A stretch of 64,000 bases of DNA from Rhodococcus koreensis. Lineage in GTDB: Bacteria; Actinomycetota; Actinomycetes; Mycobacteriales; Mycobacteriaceae. The first letter of the stretch is position 1; the number at the start of each line of letters is the position of its first letter. The notes under the pieces are model-generated. The model saw only the letters and a program-made list of their open reading frames with translations, was not told where the DNA came from and made no database searches. Location: contig NZ_FNSV01000005.1 in NCBI RefSeq assembly GCF_900105905.1, forward strand, positions 7,708,501 through 7,772,500, given 5' to 3'. A program made the position numbers and the translations under genes. Below are positions 46,091 to 55,059 of this stretch, in pieces.

Positions 46091-47169
46091 CCGGCACCCG
46101 TAATCCCGTTCACACCCCTTGGCCGGGGCTGATCGAGGCTTACCGCGACCGCCTCGCCATCGGACCGAACTGGAAGACGGTCACCCTGCGCGAGGGCGGC
46201 ACCCCGCTGCTGCCCGCCGGGCATCTCTCGGAGATCACCGGTTGCGACGTCTACCTGAAGGTCGAGGGGCTCAACCCCACCGGTTCGTTCAAGGACCGCG
46301 GCATGACGATGGCCGTCACCGATGCGCTGGCCCGCGGTCAGCAGGCCGTCCTGTGTGCGTCCACGGGTAACACGTCGGCCTCCGCCGCCGCGTACGCCGC
46401 CAAGGCGAAGATGACCTGCGCCGTGCTGGTGCCGCAGGGCAAGATCGCGATGGGCAAGCTCGCGCAGGCCGTCATGCACGGTGCGCGGATCATCCAGGTG
46501 CAGGGCAACTTCGACGACTGCCTCGAACTGGCCCGCAAGACCACCGCGGAATTCCCCACGATCGGGCTCGTGAACTCGGTCAACCCGGTCCGCATCGAGG
46601 GGCAGAAGACCGCGGCGTTCGAGATCTGCGACGCCCTCGGCAAGGCGCCCGACGTGCACGCCCTCCCGGTCGGCAACGCCGGCAACATCACCGCCTACTG
46701 GCGCGGGTACTCCGAGTACTACGCGGACGGGCTCACCAGCGTGAAGCCCCGCATGCTCGGAGTCCAGGCCGCGGGCGCGGCGCCGCTCGTCCACGGTGCG
46801 CCGGTGAAGGACCCGGAGACCATCGCGACCGCGATCCGCATCGGTTCGCCGGCATCCTGGAACGGCGCGGTCACCGCCAAGGAAGAGTCGCACGGCGCCT
46901 TCCGGGCCGCCACCGACGACGAGATCCTCGAGGCGTACCGGCTGATCGCCAGGACCGAAGGGGTCTTCGTCGAACCGGCGTCGGCCGCGAGCGTCGCGGG
47001 CCTGCTCGCCGCCCGCAAGGAGGGCTGGCTGGACTCCGGGCTGACCGTCGTCTGCACGGTCACCGGTAACGGCCTCAAGGACCCCGACACGGCGTTGGCG
47101 GGTATGCCTGAGGTCCAACCGATCCCGGTCGACCCTGTCGCTGTCGCCTCGGCCCTCGAGCTGGCGTAG
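46087..47169 (+). CDS. thrC: Threonine synthase
   Basis: The 360-residue PLP enzyme has NPTGSFKDRGM with the PLP lysine and VGNAGNITAYW for phosphate binding. It converts O-phosphohomoserine to threonine. The short form is typical of actinobacteria. It overlaps the hom stop by four bases. Confidence 0.97.
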   Translation: MTGTRNPVHTPWPGLIEAYRDRLAIGPNWKTVTLREGGTPLLPAGHLSEITGCDVYLKVEGLNPTGSFKDRGMTMAVTDALARGQQAVLCASTGNTSASAAAYAAKAKMTCAVLVPQGKIAMGKLAQAVMHGARIIQVQGNFDDCLELARKTTAEFPTIGLVNSVNPVRIEGQKTAAFEICDALGKAPDVHALPVGNAGNITAYWRGYSEYYADGLTSVKPRMLGVQAAGAAPLVHGAPVKDPETIATAIRIGSPASWNGAVTAKEESHGAFRAATDDEILEAYRLIARTEGVFVEPASAASVAGLLAARKEGWLDSGLTVVCTVTGNGLKDPDTALAGMPEVQPIPVDPVAVASALELA

Positions 47170-47213
47170 TGGGGGCGCCCACGCCCACCACGCCGCAGGA
47201 CCACACTGCCACC

Positions 47214-48158
47214 ATGACACAGACCCTCCCCGCGGGCCTCACCGTGACCGCTCGCGTGCCTGCGTCGAGCGCCAACCTCGGCCCGGGTTTCGACACGCTG
47301 GGCATCGCGCTCGGACTGTACGACGAGATCACCGTGACGACCACGGCTTCGGGGCTGAACATCCGGGTCGAGGGCGAGGGCGCCGACGACGTGCCGTGGG
47401 GTCCATCCCATCTCGTGGTCCGGGCGATCGAACGCGGCCTGGAATCGGCCGGTGTGTGGGCCGACGGCCTGGACGTGGTGTGCCACAACGTGATACCCCA
47501 TTCGCGCGGTCTGGGGTCCTCTGCCTCCGCTGTCGTCGGGGGACTGGCGGCCGCCAACGGCCTGGCGATCAAGCTCGACCCCGAACTCGGACTGTCGCTC
47601 GATCAGCTCGTCCAGCTGTCGTCGGAATTCGAAGGGCACCCCGACAACGCGTCGGCGAGCGTGCTCGGCGGCGCGGTCGTGTCGTGGAGCTGCGCGGGTG
47701 AGCAGGCCGACGGAGCCCCCGCGGCCACCGACATCTACTCGGCCGTCCCGCTGAAGGTGCACCCCGCGATCCGGGTCGTCGCACTGGTTCCGGGGGAGCG
47801 CTCGTCGACGGCCCACACGCGGGGTCTGTTGCCCGAGACGGTTCCCCACCGGGATGCCGCGTTCAACGTCAGCCGCGGGGCCCTCGCTGTGGTGGCGCTC
47901 ACAGAGCGTCCCGACCTTCTGATGTCGGCCACCGAGGACCGACTGCATCAGACGCAGCGCGCTCCGGCCCTTCCTCTGACGACGCGATGGATCGCAGTCC
48001 TCCGCAAGGCGGGTATCGCCGCCACCGTCTCCGGAGCCGGACCGACCGTTCTCGCATTGACCACGGAGCCTTTCCCCGTGGATCTTCGAGCACAGGCCGA
48101 GGCCGAGGGGTTGCAGGTTCTCGAACTGGACGTAGCCGACGGCGTCCGGACCAGCTGA
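47214..48158 (+). CDS. thrB: Homoserine kinase
   Basis: The 314-residue GHMP kinase has SSANLGPGFDTLG and PHSRGLGSSASAVVGG, the ATP-binding loop. It phosphorylates homoserine for ThrC. I chose the ATG at 47214 (MTQTLPAG) because it gives the family length and an N-terminus like the mycobacterial protein; a GTG at 47169 touching the thrC stop would add 15 residues. A hairpin follows the stop. Confidence 0.95.
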   Translation: MTQTLPAGLTVTARVPASSANLGPGFDTLGIALGLYDEITVTTTASGLNIRVEGEGADDVPWGPSHLVVRAIERGLESAGVWADGLDVVCHNVIPHSRGLGSSASAVVGGLAAANGLAIKLDPELGLSLDQLVQLSSEFEGHPDNASASVLGGAVVSWSCAGEQADGAPAATDIYSAVPLKVHPAIRVVALVPGERSSTAHTRGLLPETVPHRDAAFNVSRGALAVVALTERPDLLMSATEDRLHQTQRAPALPLTTRWIAVLRKAGIAATVSGAGPTVLALTTEPFPVDLRAQAEAEGLQVLELDVADGVRTS

Positions 48159-48164
48159 CACGCA

Positions 48165-48188
48165 GTAGGGGCGTCTCCTTGCCCCTAC
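48165..48188 (+). terminator. Hairpin after thrB
   Basis: GTAGGGGC and GCCCCTAC form a perfect 8-bp stem with an eight-base loop, six bases after the thrB stop. There is no U tract. Its right arm overlaps the proposed -35 of rho. Confidence 0.6.
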
Positions 48189-48207
48189 GGTCGTTCACAG
48201 CTATCCT
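48179..48207 (+). promoter_or_regulatory. Candidate rho promoter
   Basis: TTGCCC (48179-48184) and TATCCT (48202-48207) are 17 bases apart. Transcription from about 48214 would give a leader of about 270 bases before rho. Confidence 0.45.
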
Positions 48208-48358
48208 GGGCAATGTCCGTACATCGTGCGCATCAGACGCCGGTGCTTCACCAGGGCAATTACTCCAGGTCAATCGGGGTTGACGGCTCCTGGCACGATC
48301 CTCCGCACTATCTGTCGTGTAGGGATTGCGAGTACGCGCCTGTTTCAAGGGTGATGTG

Positions 48359-48490
48359 ATGGCGGGCAAGCCGGCAGTTCTTCACATGCAACTACGTACG
48401 GCACATCCGAATTCGGTATTCGAAACCGAATTACGGGACGAACCCTCGACTCTGCGCAGCGCGAGTGAGGGAAGGAAAGGACCTCCGTGA
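48359..48490 (+). CDS. Candidate 43-residue leader ORF coupled to rho
   Basis: An ATG at 48359, preceded by CAAGGG at suitable spacing, opens a frame that runs uninterrupted to a TGA at 48488-48490. That TGA overlaps the rho GTG by the four bases GTGA. The peptide (starting MAGKPAVLHMQLR, ending GRKGPP) matches no family I know. It contains TTA and CTA leucine codons, very rare in this genome's genes, and an eight-base inverted repeat. A bare ATG-TGA at 48354-48359 lies just before it. Translation is unproven; the coupling and rare codons suggest a regulatory leader. Confidence 0.45.
   Translation: MAGKPAVLHMQLRTAHPNSVFETELRDEPSTLRSASEGRKGPP
48410..48432 (+). promoter_or_regulatory. Hairpin in the rho leader
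   Basis: AATTCGGT and ACCGAATT pair perfectly over eight bases around a seven-base loop. The structure lies within the leader ORF, 55 bases before the rho start, and could affect leader translation or Rho autoregulation. Confidence 0.4.
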
Positions 48491-50553
48491 CCGATACGGA
48501 CCTCATCGCCGCTCCTGTGCGCGCCTCCTCGGTGGATACCGTTGGCGCGCAGGCAGGCGACTCTTCACAGGCGTCATCAGTGACGGCCTCCACAAAGCGC
48601 GCCGACGCGCGCCGAGGTGCCGGGCTGTCCGGAATGGTGCTCACCGAGCTCCGCTCTCTCGCAGGTGAGCTGGGCATCAAGGGCATTTCGGGGATGCGCA
48701 AGGGCGACCTGATCGCCGCGATCAAGGAGCGTCAGGGCGGCTCTGCGGCCCCGGCCGCTGCCGCGACCGAAACCGCTCCCCGGACCCGAGCGACGCGCGC
48801 CAAGCGCGAACAGTCCGCTCAGACCGAACTCGAAGTGATTCCGCAGGCGGAACCCGCCGAGAAGGCCGCCGAGCCCAAGACGGCCGAACCTGCGACGGCC
48901 GACGGCGCTGCAGGGGACACCGACACCGCCGAAGGCGGACGTCGTGGCCGCCAGCGTCGCGGATCCGCACGTCGGGCGGGCGCTCCCGAGCAGGGTGACC
49001 AGGGCGGCAACGCCCAGGACACGGCCTCGGCGACTGCCACCGACACGCAGCAGGCCGAGCGCAAGCAGGCCGAGGACCGTCAGGATTCCGCCGAGAAGCC
49101 GGCGAAGCAGGACGGCTCCGGCGAGCAGGGCGGCGACCGCAACCGACGTGAGCGCGGCGGCGACCGTGGCGAGACCCGTGGTGATCGCGGCGAGACCCGC
49201 GGTGACCGGGGCGACCGGGGCGACCGCGACAACCGTGGCGACCGCAGCCAGGGCGGCAACGGCCCGCGCACCAGCGACAACCGCCCCGGCGACGACGAGG
49301 AAGGCGGTCGCGGACGCCGCGGACGCCGCTTCCGCGAACGTCGTCGTGGACGCGACCGCGGTGAAGGCGGCGGCGGTGACGTTCGCGAGACCGAGATCCG
49401 CGAGGACGACGTCCTGCAGCCGGTCGCGGGCATCCTGGACGTCCTCGACAACTACGCGTTCGTGCGGACCTCCGGCTACCTGGCCGGACCGAACGACGTC
49501 TACGTGTCGATGAACCTGATCCGCAAGAACGGCCTCCGTCGCGGCGACGCCATCACCGGCGCCGTCCGGATCGGACGCGAGGGTGACCAGGGCAACCAGC
49601 GGCAGAAGTTCAACCCGCTGGTCCGCATCGACACCGTCAACGGCGGCGACGTCGAAGCGGCCAAGAAGCGCCCCGAGTTCGGCAAGCTCACCCCGCTGTA
49701 CCCGAATCAGCGGCTGCGTCTGGAGACGACGCCGAACATCCTGACGACGCGTGTCATCGACTTGGTGATGCCGATCGGCAAGGGACAGCGTGCGCTGATC
49801 GTGAGCCCGCCGAAGGCCGGTAAGACCAGCGTTCTGCAGGCCATCGCGAACGCCATCGCGACCAACAACCCCGAGTGCTACCTCATGGTCGTGCTGGTCG
49901 ACGAGCGTCCCGAAGAGGTCACCGACATGCAGCGTTCGGTGAAGGGCGAGGTCATCTCCTCGACCTTCGACCGCCCGCCGGGAGACCACACGTCGGTCGC
50001 CGAGCTCGCCATCGAGCGTGCGAAGCGCCTGGTGGAGGCGGGTAAGGACGTCGTCGTCCTGCTCGACTCGATCACCCGCCTCGGCCGTGCGTACAACAAC
50101 TCGTCGCCGGCGTCGGGACGTATCCTCTCCGGTGGTGTCGACTCGACCGCGCTGTACCCGCCGAAGCGTTTCCTCGGTGCTGCGCGCAACATCGAGAACG
50201 GCGGTTCGCTCACGATCATCGCGACGGCAATGGTCGAGACCGGTTCCACCGGCGACACCGTGATCTTCGAGGAGTTCAAGGGCACCGGTAACGCCGAGCT
50301 GAAGCTGGACCGCAAGATCGCGGAACGCCGCGTGTTCCCGGCCGTGGACGTGAACCCCTCGGGCACACGTAAGGACGAGCTGCTGCTCAGCCCGGACGAG
50401 GCGGCGGTGCTGCACAAGCTCCGGCGCGTGCTCTCCGGTCTCGATTCGCACCAGGCCATCGATCTGCTGATCGACCGGCTCAAGAAGAGCAAGAGCAACC
50501 TCGAATTCCTCATGCAGGTGTCGAAGACTGCTCCGGGCGCGATCGACGACTGA
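48487..50553 (+). CDS. rho: Transcription termination factor Rho
   Basis: The 688-residue hexameric RNA helicase has an N-terminal Rho_N domain (about 45-85, ELGIKGISGMRKGDLIAAI), then about 200 residues of Ala/Glu- and Arg/Gly/Asp-rich low-complexity sequence with repeated GDRGETR units, then the RNA-binding cold-shock domain and the ATPase core with PPKAGKTS (around 440) and VVVLLDSITR. The long inserted domain is typical of actinobacterial Rho and raises length well above the E. coli 419. The GTG start follows AAAGGA and overlaps the leader ORF stop. Confidence 0.97.
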   Translation: MTDTDLIAAPVRASSVDTVGAQAGDSSQASSVTASTKRADARRGAGLSGMVLTELRSLAGELGIKGISGMRKGDLIAAIKERQGGSAAPAAAATETAPRTRATRAKREQSAQTELEVIPQAEPAEKAAEPKTAEPATADGAAGDTDTAEGGRRGRQRRGSARRAGAPEQGDQGGNAQDTASATATDTQQAERKQAEDRQDSAEKPAKQDGSGEQGGDRNRRERGGDRGETRGDRGETRGDRGDRGDRDNRGDRSQGGNGPRTSDNRPGDDEEGGRGRRGRRFRERRRGRDRGEGGGGDVRETEIREDDVLQPVAGILDVLDNYAFVRTSGYLAGPNDVYVSMNLIRKNGLRRGDAITGAVRIGREGDQGNQRQKFNPLVRIDTVNGGDVEAAKKRPEFGKLTPLYPNQRLRLETTPNILTTRVIDLVMPIGKGQRALIVSPPKAGKTSVLQAIANAIATNNPECYLMVVLVDERPEEVTDMQRSVKGEVISSTFDRPPGDHTSVAELAIERAKRLVEAGKDVVVLLDSITRLGRAYNNSSPASGRILSGGVDSTALYPPKRFLGAARNIENGGSLTIIATAMVETGSTGDTVIFEEFKGTGNAELKLDRKIAERRVFPAVDVNPSGTRKDELLLSPDEAAVLHKLRRVLSGLDSHQAIDLLIDRLKKSKSNLEFLMQVSKTAPGAIDD

Positions 50554-50565
50554 TCATCGACCCGA

Positions 50566-50602
50566 AGCGGGGCCCGGCGACTTTCGGTCGCCGGGCCCCG
50601 CT
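50566..50602 (+). terminator. Terminator after rho
   Basis: A 16-bp perfect stem (AGCGGGGCCCGGCGAC and complement) with a TTTCG loop begins 12 bases after the rho stop and is followed by GTTTCCCCC. Confidence 0.85.
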
Positions 50603-50782
50603 GTTTCCCCCTCCGGAATCACCGTGGAACAAAACGCGGACCACCCGCGTTGACCACACCGCAAGCACAAAATGCCGATTGGGATCGCGAACCTGCGGTC
50701 TGGCATACTGAGCGGCTGAGTCCGGTTCCGGTTCACGTCTTCGAACGGCGAAGGCGACCCGGCGACCATTGAAAGGGACACC

Positions 50783-51025
50783 ATGAAGTCAGGCATTCAC
50801 CCCAATTACGTGGCCACCACCGTGGTCTGTGGTTGCGGCAACACCTTCGAGACCCACAGCACCAAGGAGACCGGGCGTATCAACGTCGAGGTCTGCTCGC
50901 AGTGCCACCCGTTCTACACCGGCAAGCAGAAGATCCTCGACACCGGTGGACGTGTCGCCCGCTTCGAGGCTCGCTACGGCAAGCGTGCCGGCAAGGGCGC
51001 AGCCAAGGAATCTGCAGAGTCCTAG
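50783..51025 (+). CDS. rpmE: 50S ribosomal protein L31
   Basis: The 80-residue protein is the zinc-binding (C+) form, with Cys16 and Cys18 (CGCG) and Cys38 and Cys41 (CSQC). It begins MKSGIHPNY. GAAAGGGA precedes the ATG; a CATACT -10-like hexamer lies at 50704-50709. An intrinsic terminator follows, so rpmE is probably its own unit between rho and prfA. Confidence 0.97.
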   Translation: MKSGIHPNYVATTVVCGCGNTFETHSTKETGRINVEVCSQCHPFYTGKQKILDTGGRVARFEARYGKRAGKGAAKESAES

Positions 51026-51032
51026 CTGTTCC

Positions 51033-51079
51033 GCCGACGCCCGTCCTGCGATAATTGCAGGCCGGGCGTCGGCTTTTTT
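51033..51079 (+). terminator. Intrinsic terminator after rpmE
   Basis: GCCGACGCCCG and CGGGCGTCGGC form an 11-bp stem enclosing a second small stem (CCTGC/GCAGG), followed directly by TTTTTT. It is the most canonical terminator of the window. Confidence 0.92.
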
Positions 51080-51117
51080 GTGCCTACTTCCCGAACGAAC
51101 GCAGAGCGGAGCGAATC

Positions 51118-52197
51118 ATGGCAGGGACCACCCAGCCTTCGGCCATCGACGACATCCTGGCCGAACATGCCGGCCTGGAGCAGCAGTTGGCGGATCCGGC
51201 CCTGCACAACGACGCTTCCGCGGCCCGCAAGGCGGGCAAGCGATTCGCCGAACTCGCACCGATCATGGCGACGTACACCAGGCTCAAGTCGGCGCAGGAC
51301 GATCTGGAGGCGGCGCGTGAACTCGCCGCCGACGATTCCAGCTTCGCCGCCGAGGTGCCCGCACTCGAGGAGCAGGTCCTCGAACTGGACAAGACTCTCA
51401 CCGATCTCCTGGCTCCCCGCGACCCGCACGACGGTGACGACGTGGTGCTCGAGGTGAAGTCGGGGGAGGGCGGCGAGGAATCCGCGTTGTTCGCCTCCGA
51501 CCTGGCCCGGATGTACGTCCGGTACGCCGAGCGTCACGGTTGGCGCGTCGAGATCCTCGACGCGACCGTGTCCGACCTCGGCGGATACAAGGACGCGACG
51601 CTGTCGATCAAGTCGAAGGGCGATGTGCGTGACGGGGTCTGGGCGCGGCTGAAGTTCGAGGGCGGCGTCCACCGTGTGCAGCGTGTGCCCGTGACGGAAT
51701 CGCAGGGACGCGTCCACACGTCCGCCGCCGGTGTCCTCATCTACCCGGAACCGGAAGAGGTGGAGGAGGTGCAGATCGACGAAACCGACCTGCGCATCGA
51801 CGTCTACCGCTCCTCGGGCAAGGGTGGTCAGGGTGTCAACACCACCGACTCCGCGGTCCGGATCACGCACCTGCCCACCGGCATCGTCGTGACCTGTCAG
51901 AACGAACGCTCGCAGCTGCAGAACAAGGCCCGCGCCATGCAGGTGCTCGCCGCCCGGTTGCAGGCTGCGGCGGAGGAGGCCGCGGACGCGGAGGCGTCGG
52001 CGGGCAGGCAGAGCCAGGTGCGCACCGTCGACCGTTCCGAGCGGATCCGTACGTACAACTTCCCGGAGAACCGCATCACCGATCACCGGATCGGGTTCAA
52101 GTCCCACAACCTGGATGCGGTCCTGGACGGCGAACTCGACGCCCTGCTCGACGCGCTCGGCAAGTCGGACCGTGAGGCGAGGCTCGCCGCGGAGTAA
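51118..52197 (+). CDS. prfA: Peptide chain release factor 1
   Basis: The 359-residue protein has the stop-codon recognition tripeptide Pro191-Val-Thr193 (PxT class, UAA/UAG) in RVPVTESQGRVHTSA and the catalytic GGQ at 236-238 in SSGKGGQGVNTTDSAV. GGAGCG precedes the ATG. The methylase that modifies the GGQ glutamine follows. Confidence 0.97.
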   Translation: MAGTTQPSAIDDILAEHAGLEQQLADPALHNDASAARKAGKRFAELAPIMATYTRLKSAQDDLEAARELAADDSSFAAEVPALEEQVLELDKTLTDLLAPRDPHDGDDVVLEVKSGEGGEESALFASDLARMYVRYAERHGWRVEILDATVSDLGGYKDATLSIKSKGDVRDGVWARLKFEGGVHRVQRVPVTESQGRVHTSAAGVLIYPEPEEVEEVQIDETDLRIDVYRSSGKGGQGVNTTDSAVRITHLPTGIVVTCQNERSQLQNKARAMQVLAARLQAAAEEAADAEASAGRQSQVRTVDRSERIRTYNFPENRITDHRIGFKSHNLDAVLDGELDALLDALGKSDREARLAAE

Positions 52198-52251
52198 CCG
52201 CGAAGCCGGGACCGCGCCACCGGGCGGCGGGCCGCGTGGCAGTCTGTACCT

Positions 52252-53181
52252 GTGAGTCGCCTTCCTCTTCGCCTGGCCCTGATCGACGCAACCGCGCAAC
52301 TCGACGAGGCCGGGGTGCGTAGCTCCCGTGCGGACGCCGAACTGCTCGCGGCACACCTGCTGGGGGTGGAGCGAACCCGGCTCGGGCTCGTCCCGCTCGT
52401 CGACGAGTCGGTGATCGACGCCTACAAGAAGATGGTCGACCAGCGGGCCAAGCGGATTCCGTTGCAGTACATCCTTGGTACGGCCGCCATGGGAGACATC
52501 GACATCGAGGTCGGCCCCGGCGTTTTCGTGCCGCGCCCGGAGACGGAACTGCTGCTCGGGTGGGCGCTCGCATTCCTCGGAAGCTGCGATCAGCATCCGC
52601 CGGTGGTCCTCGACCTGTGCACCGGGTCGGGCGCGCTCGCGCTGGCGATCGCCAACGCCCGCCCCGACGCCGTCGTACACGCCGTCGAACTGGAACCGCA
52701 TGCGCTCGCGTGGGCCCGGCGCAATGCCGACGCCCGCGAACAGGCAGGTGACGCGCCGATCAGGCTGTACCAGGGCGACGTGACGGACCGGACATTGCTC
52801 GCCGGGCTCGAGGGCGGGGTCGACCTGATCGTCGCGAATCCGCCGTACATCCCGGAGGGTGTCGAACTCGAACCCGAGGTGGCCGACCACGATCCGCACA
52901 GCGCGCTGTTCGCCGGACCGGACGGTCTGTCCGTCATCAAGCCGATGATCTCGAACGTCGCGCGCTGGCTGCGCATCGGGGGAGCGGTCGGAATCGAGCA
53001 CGACGACTCGAACGGCTCCGACGTCGCGGCACTGTTCGCGTCCCGCCGGGTGTTCGGCGAGGTCGCGGAGCATCCGGACCTGGCGGGGAAGCCGCGGTTC
53101 GTCGTGGCCCGGCGCGTCGCAACGGATATCGAGGCGCAGCGTGCAGGGGCCGACGCCGAGGGTGAAAGAATGAACCGGTGA
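52252..53181 (+). CDS. prmC: Release factor glutamine methyltransferase
   Basis: The 309-residue SAM-dependent enzyme has an N-terminal helical domain, PRPETELLLG, the SAM loop DLCTGSGALALA and NPPY at 196-199, the glutamine-binding motif. It methylates the GGQ glutamine of RF1 and RF2. The GTG start lies 54 bases after prfA; its stop overlaps the next gene (GTGA). Confidence 0.95.
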   Translation: MSRLPLRLALIDATAQLDEAGVRSSRADAELLAAHLLGVERTRLGLVPLVDESVIDAYKKMVDQRAKRIPLQYILGTAAMGDIDIEVGPGVFVPRPETELLLGWALAFLGSCDQHPPVVLDLCTGSGALALAIANARPDAVVHAVELEPHALAWARRNADAREQAGDAPIRLYQGDVTDRTLLAGLEGGVDLIVANPPYIPEGVELEPEVADHDPHSALFAGPDGLSVIKPMISNVARWLRIGGAVGIEHDDSNGSDVAALFASRRVFGEVAEHPDLAGKPRFVVARRVATDIEAQRAGADAEGERMNR

Positions 53182-53834
53182 GTACCGTTTACGACTGTGG
53201 CCTTCCCGATTCACGCTCCGCCGGACTGAGTGCGGCCAAGAATGCGCTGAAGGCCGGGCGTCTCGTCGTGCTCCCCACGGACACGCTGTACGGAATCGGC
53301 GCGGACGCATTCGACAGCGAGGCCGTCGCCGCCCTCCTGCGGGCCAAGGGTCGCGGGCGGGACATGCCGGTGCCCGTGCTCGTCGGCTCGTGGAACACGA
53401 TCGACGGCCTGGTGTACAGCGTGCGCCCGCAGGCGCGCGACCTCATCCGGGCGTTCTGGCCCGGCGGGCTGAGTCTCGTTGTGGAGCAAGCGCCTTCGCT
53501 GGCATGGGATCTCGGCGACACCCGGGGCACGGTCATGCTGCGCATGCCGCTGCACCCGGTCGCCCTCGAACTGCTGCGTGAGGTCGGTCCGCTCGCGGTG
53601 TCGAGCGCGAACGTCTCCGGGCGCTCGCCCGCCACGACGGTGGAGGAAGCCCGCGAGCAACTCGGCGGATCGGCGAGCGTGTACCTCGACGGCGGCCGGG
53701 CGGAACAGGGGCAGGCATCGACCATCGTCGACCTCACCGGCGCCACCCCGCGGATCCTGCGTGAAGGCGCGGTGCCCACCGGCGATGTCGCCGCCGTACT
53801 CGGAGTGACGGCGGAGAGTCTGTCCGCCCAGTGA
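53178..53834 (+). CDS. L-threonylcarbamoyladenylate synthase (Sua5/YrdC/TsaC family)
   Basis: The 218-residue protein has LPTDTLYGIGADAF and LLRAKGRGRDMPVPVLV, the KxR/threonine-ATP-binding features of YrdC domains, and SSANVSGRSPATT. It makes threonylcarbamoyl-AMP for the t6A37 modification of ANN-reading tRNAs. It is coupled by GTGA overlaps to prmC and to wecA. Confidence 0.93.
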   Translation: MSTVYDCGLPDSRSAGLSAAKNALKAGRLVVLPTDTLYGIGADAFDSEAVAALLRAKGRGRDMPVPVLVGSWNTIDGLVYSVRPQARDLIRAFWPGGLSLVVEQAPSLAWDLGDTRGTVMLRMPLHPVALELLREVGPLAVSSANVSGRSPATTVEEAREQLGGSASVYLDGGRAEQGQASTIVDLTGATPRILREGAVPTGDVAAVLGVTAESLSAQ

Positions 53835-55012
53835 GTGCTGCCGAATCGGCCGGCGTGGTGCTGGCTCAAGCAGGTGGGGGCGCGGGTGTCCCGCTGCGCG
53901 AACTCCTGCTCGTCCTCTTCACGGCCGCGGTGGTGACCTACCTCGCCACCGGGGCCGTGCGGCTGTTCGCGCTGCGGTTCGGGGCAGTGGCGGTGCCGCG
54001 GGACCGGGACGTCCATGTCATCCCGACGCCCCGCCTCGGCGGGGTCGGCATGTATCTCGGCATGCTCGTCGCGTTGTTGTTCGCGCAGCAGCTACCCGCG
54101 CTCACCAGGGGATTCGAGTTCACCTCCGACATTCCCGCGGCCCTGGTGTCGGGGTTTGTGATCGTGCTGGTGGGGGTGGTCGACGACCGCTGGGGCCTGG
54201 ACGCGCTCACGAAGTTCGTCGGCCAGGTCACCGCGGCCGGGATCCTCGTCGTGATGGGGGTGAGCTGGTTCATCGTCTATATGCCGTTCGGGGACGGCAG
54301 CACGGTCATCCTCGACCAGCTGCAGGCCGGTCTCGTCACCGTTGGTGTCGCGGTGGTGATGGTGAACGCCATGAACTTCGTCGACGGCCTCGACGGCCTC
54401 GCCGCGGGCCTCGGCCTGATCTCGTCGCTCGCGATCTGCGTGTTCTCGGTGGGACTTCTGCACGATCAGGGCGGCGACGTCAGCGCCTATCCGCCCGCTC
54501 TGATCGCCGCCGCCCTGGCAGGTGCGTGTCTCGGTTTCCTTCCGCACAACTTCCAGCCCGCCAAGATCTTCATGGGCGACTCCGGCTCCATGCTGATCGG
54601 ACTGATGCTGGCGGCCATCTCCACCAGCGCGTCCGGTCGCATTCCGTTGACCGCGTACGGCACCCGCGACCTGCTCGGTCTGCTCTCGCCGCTGCTGTTG
54701 GTCGGTGCCGTCATGTTCATTCCGATCCTCGACCTGTTGCTGGCCGTGGTCCGGCGAACCCGCGCCGGGGTGAGCCCGTTCAGCCCCGACAAGATGCACC
54801 TCCACCACCGGCTCCTGCAGATCGGGCACTCGCACCGCCGCGTCGTGCTGCTCATCTACTTGTGGGTCGGTGTGCTGGCGTTCGGCGCGGTCGGTTCGGC
54901 CCTGTTCGACCGTCGCGTCGTCGTGCTCCTGGTCGCGGGAGGCCTGGTCTTCGCATTGGTCGTGACGGCTGTCCCGTCGATTCGCGGACAGCAGCACGAT
55001 CGTCGGGGCTGA
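53831..55012 (+). CDS. wecA: Polyprenyl-phosphate GlcNAc-1-phosphate transferase (WecA/Rfe)
   Basis: The 393-residue membrane protein has about 11 hydrophobic helices and the MraY/WecA catalytic motifs VVDDRWGLD, NAMNFVDGLDGLAAG and FMGDSGSM, with a cytoplasmic HHRLLQIGHSHRR. In mycobacteria the orthologue starts the rhamnosyl-GlcNAc linker that ties arabinogalactan to peptidoglycan. The GTG start overlaps the Sua5 stop. Confidence 0.92.
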   Translation: MSAAESAGVVLAQAGGGAGVPLRELLLVLFTAAVVTYLATGAVRLFALRFGAVAVPRDRDVHVIPTPRLGGVGMYLGMLVALLFAQQLPALTRGFEFTSDIPAALVSGFVIVLVGVVDDRWGLDALTKFVGQVTAAGILVVMGVSWFIVYMPFGDGSTVILDQLQAGLVTVGVAVVMVNAMNFVDGLDGLAAGLGLISSLAICVFSVGLLHDQGGDVSAYPPALIAAALAGACLGFLPHNFQPAKIFMGDSGSMLIGLMLAAISTSASGRIPLTAYGTRDLLGLLSPLLLVGAVMFIPILDLLLAVVRRTRAGVSPFSPDKMHLHHRLLQIGHSHRRVVLLIYLWVGVLAFGAVGSALFDRRVVVLLVAGGLVFALVVTAVPSIRGQQHDRRG

Positions 55013-55059
55013 CGGGAGGGTTGCCGCGGACCGGCGAGGATCCACTACCCTTGGCGACC

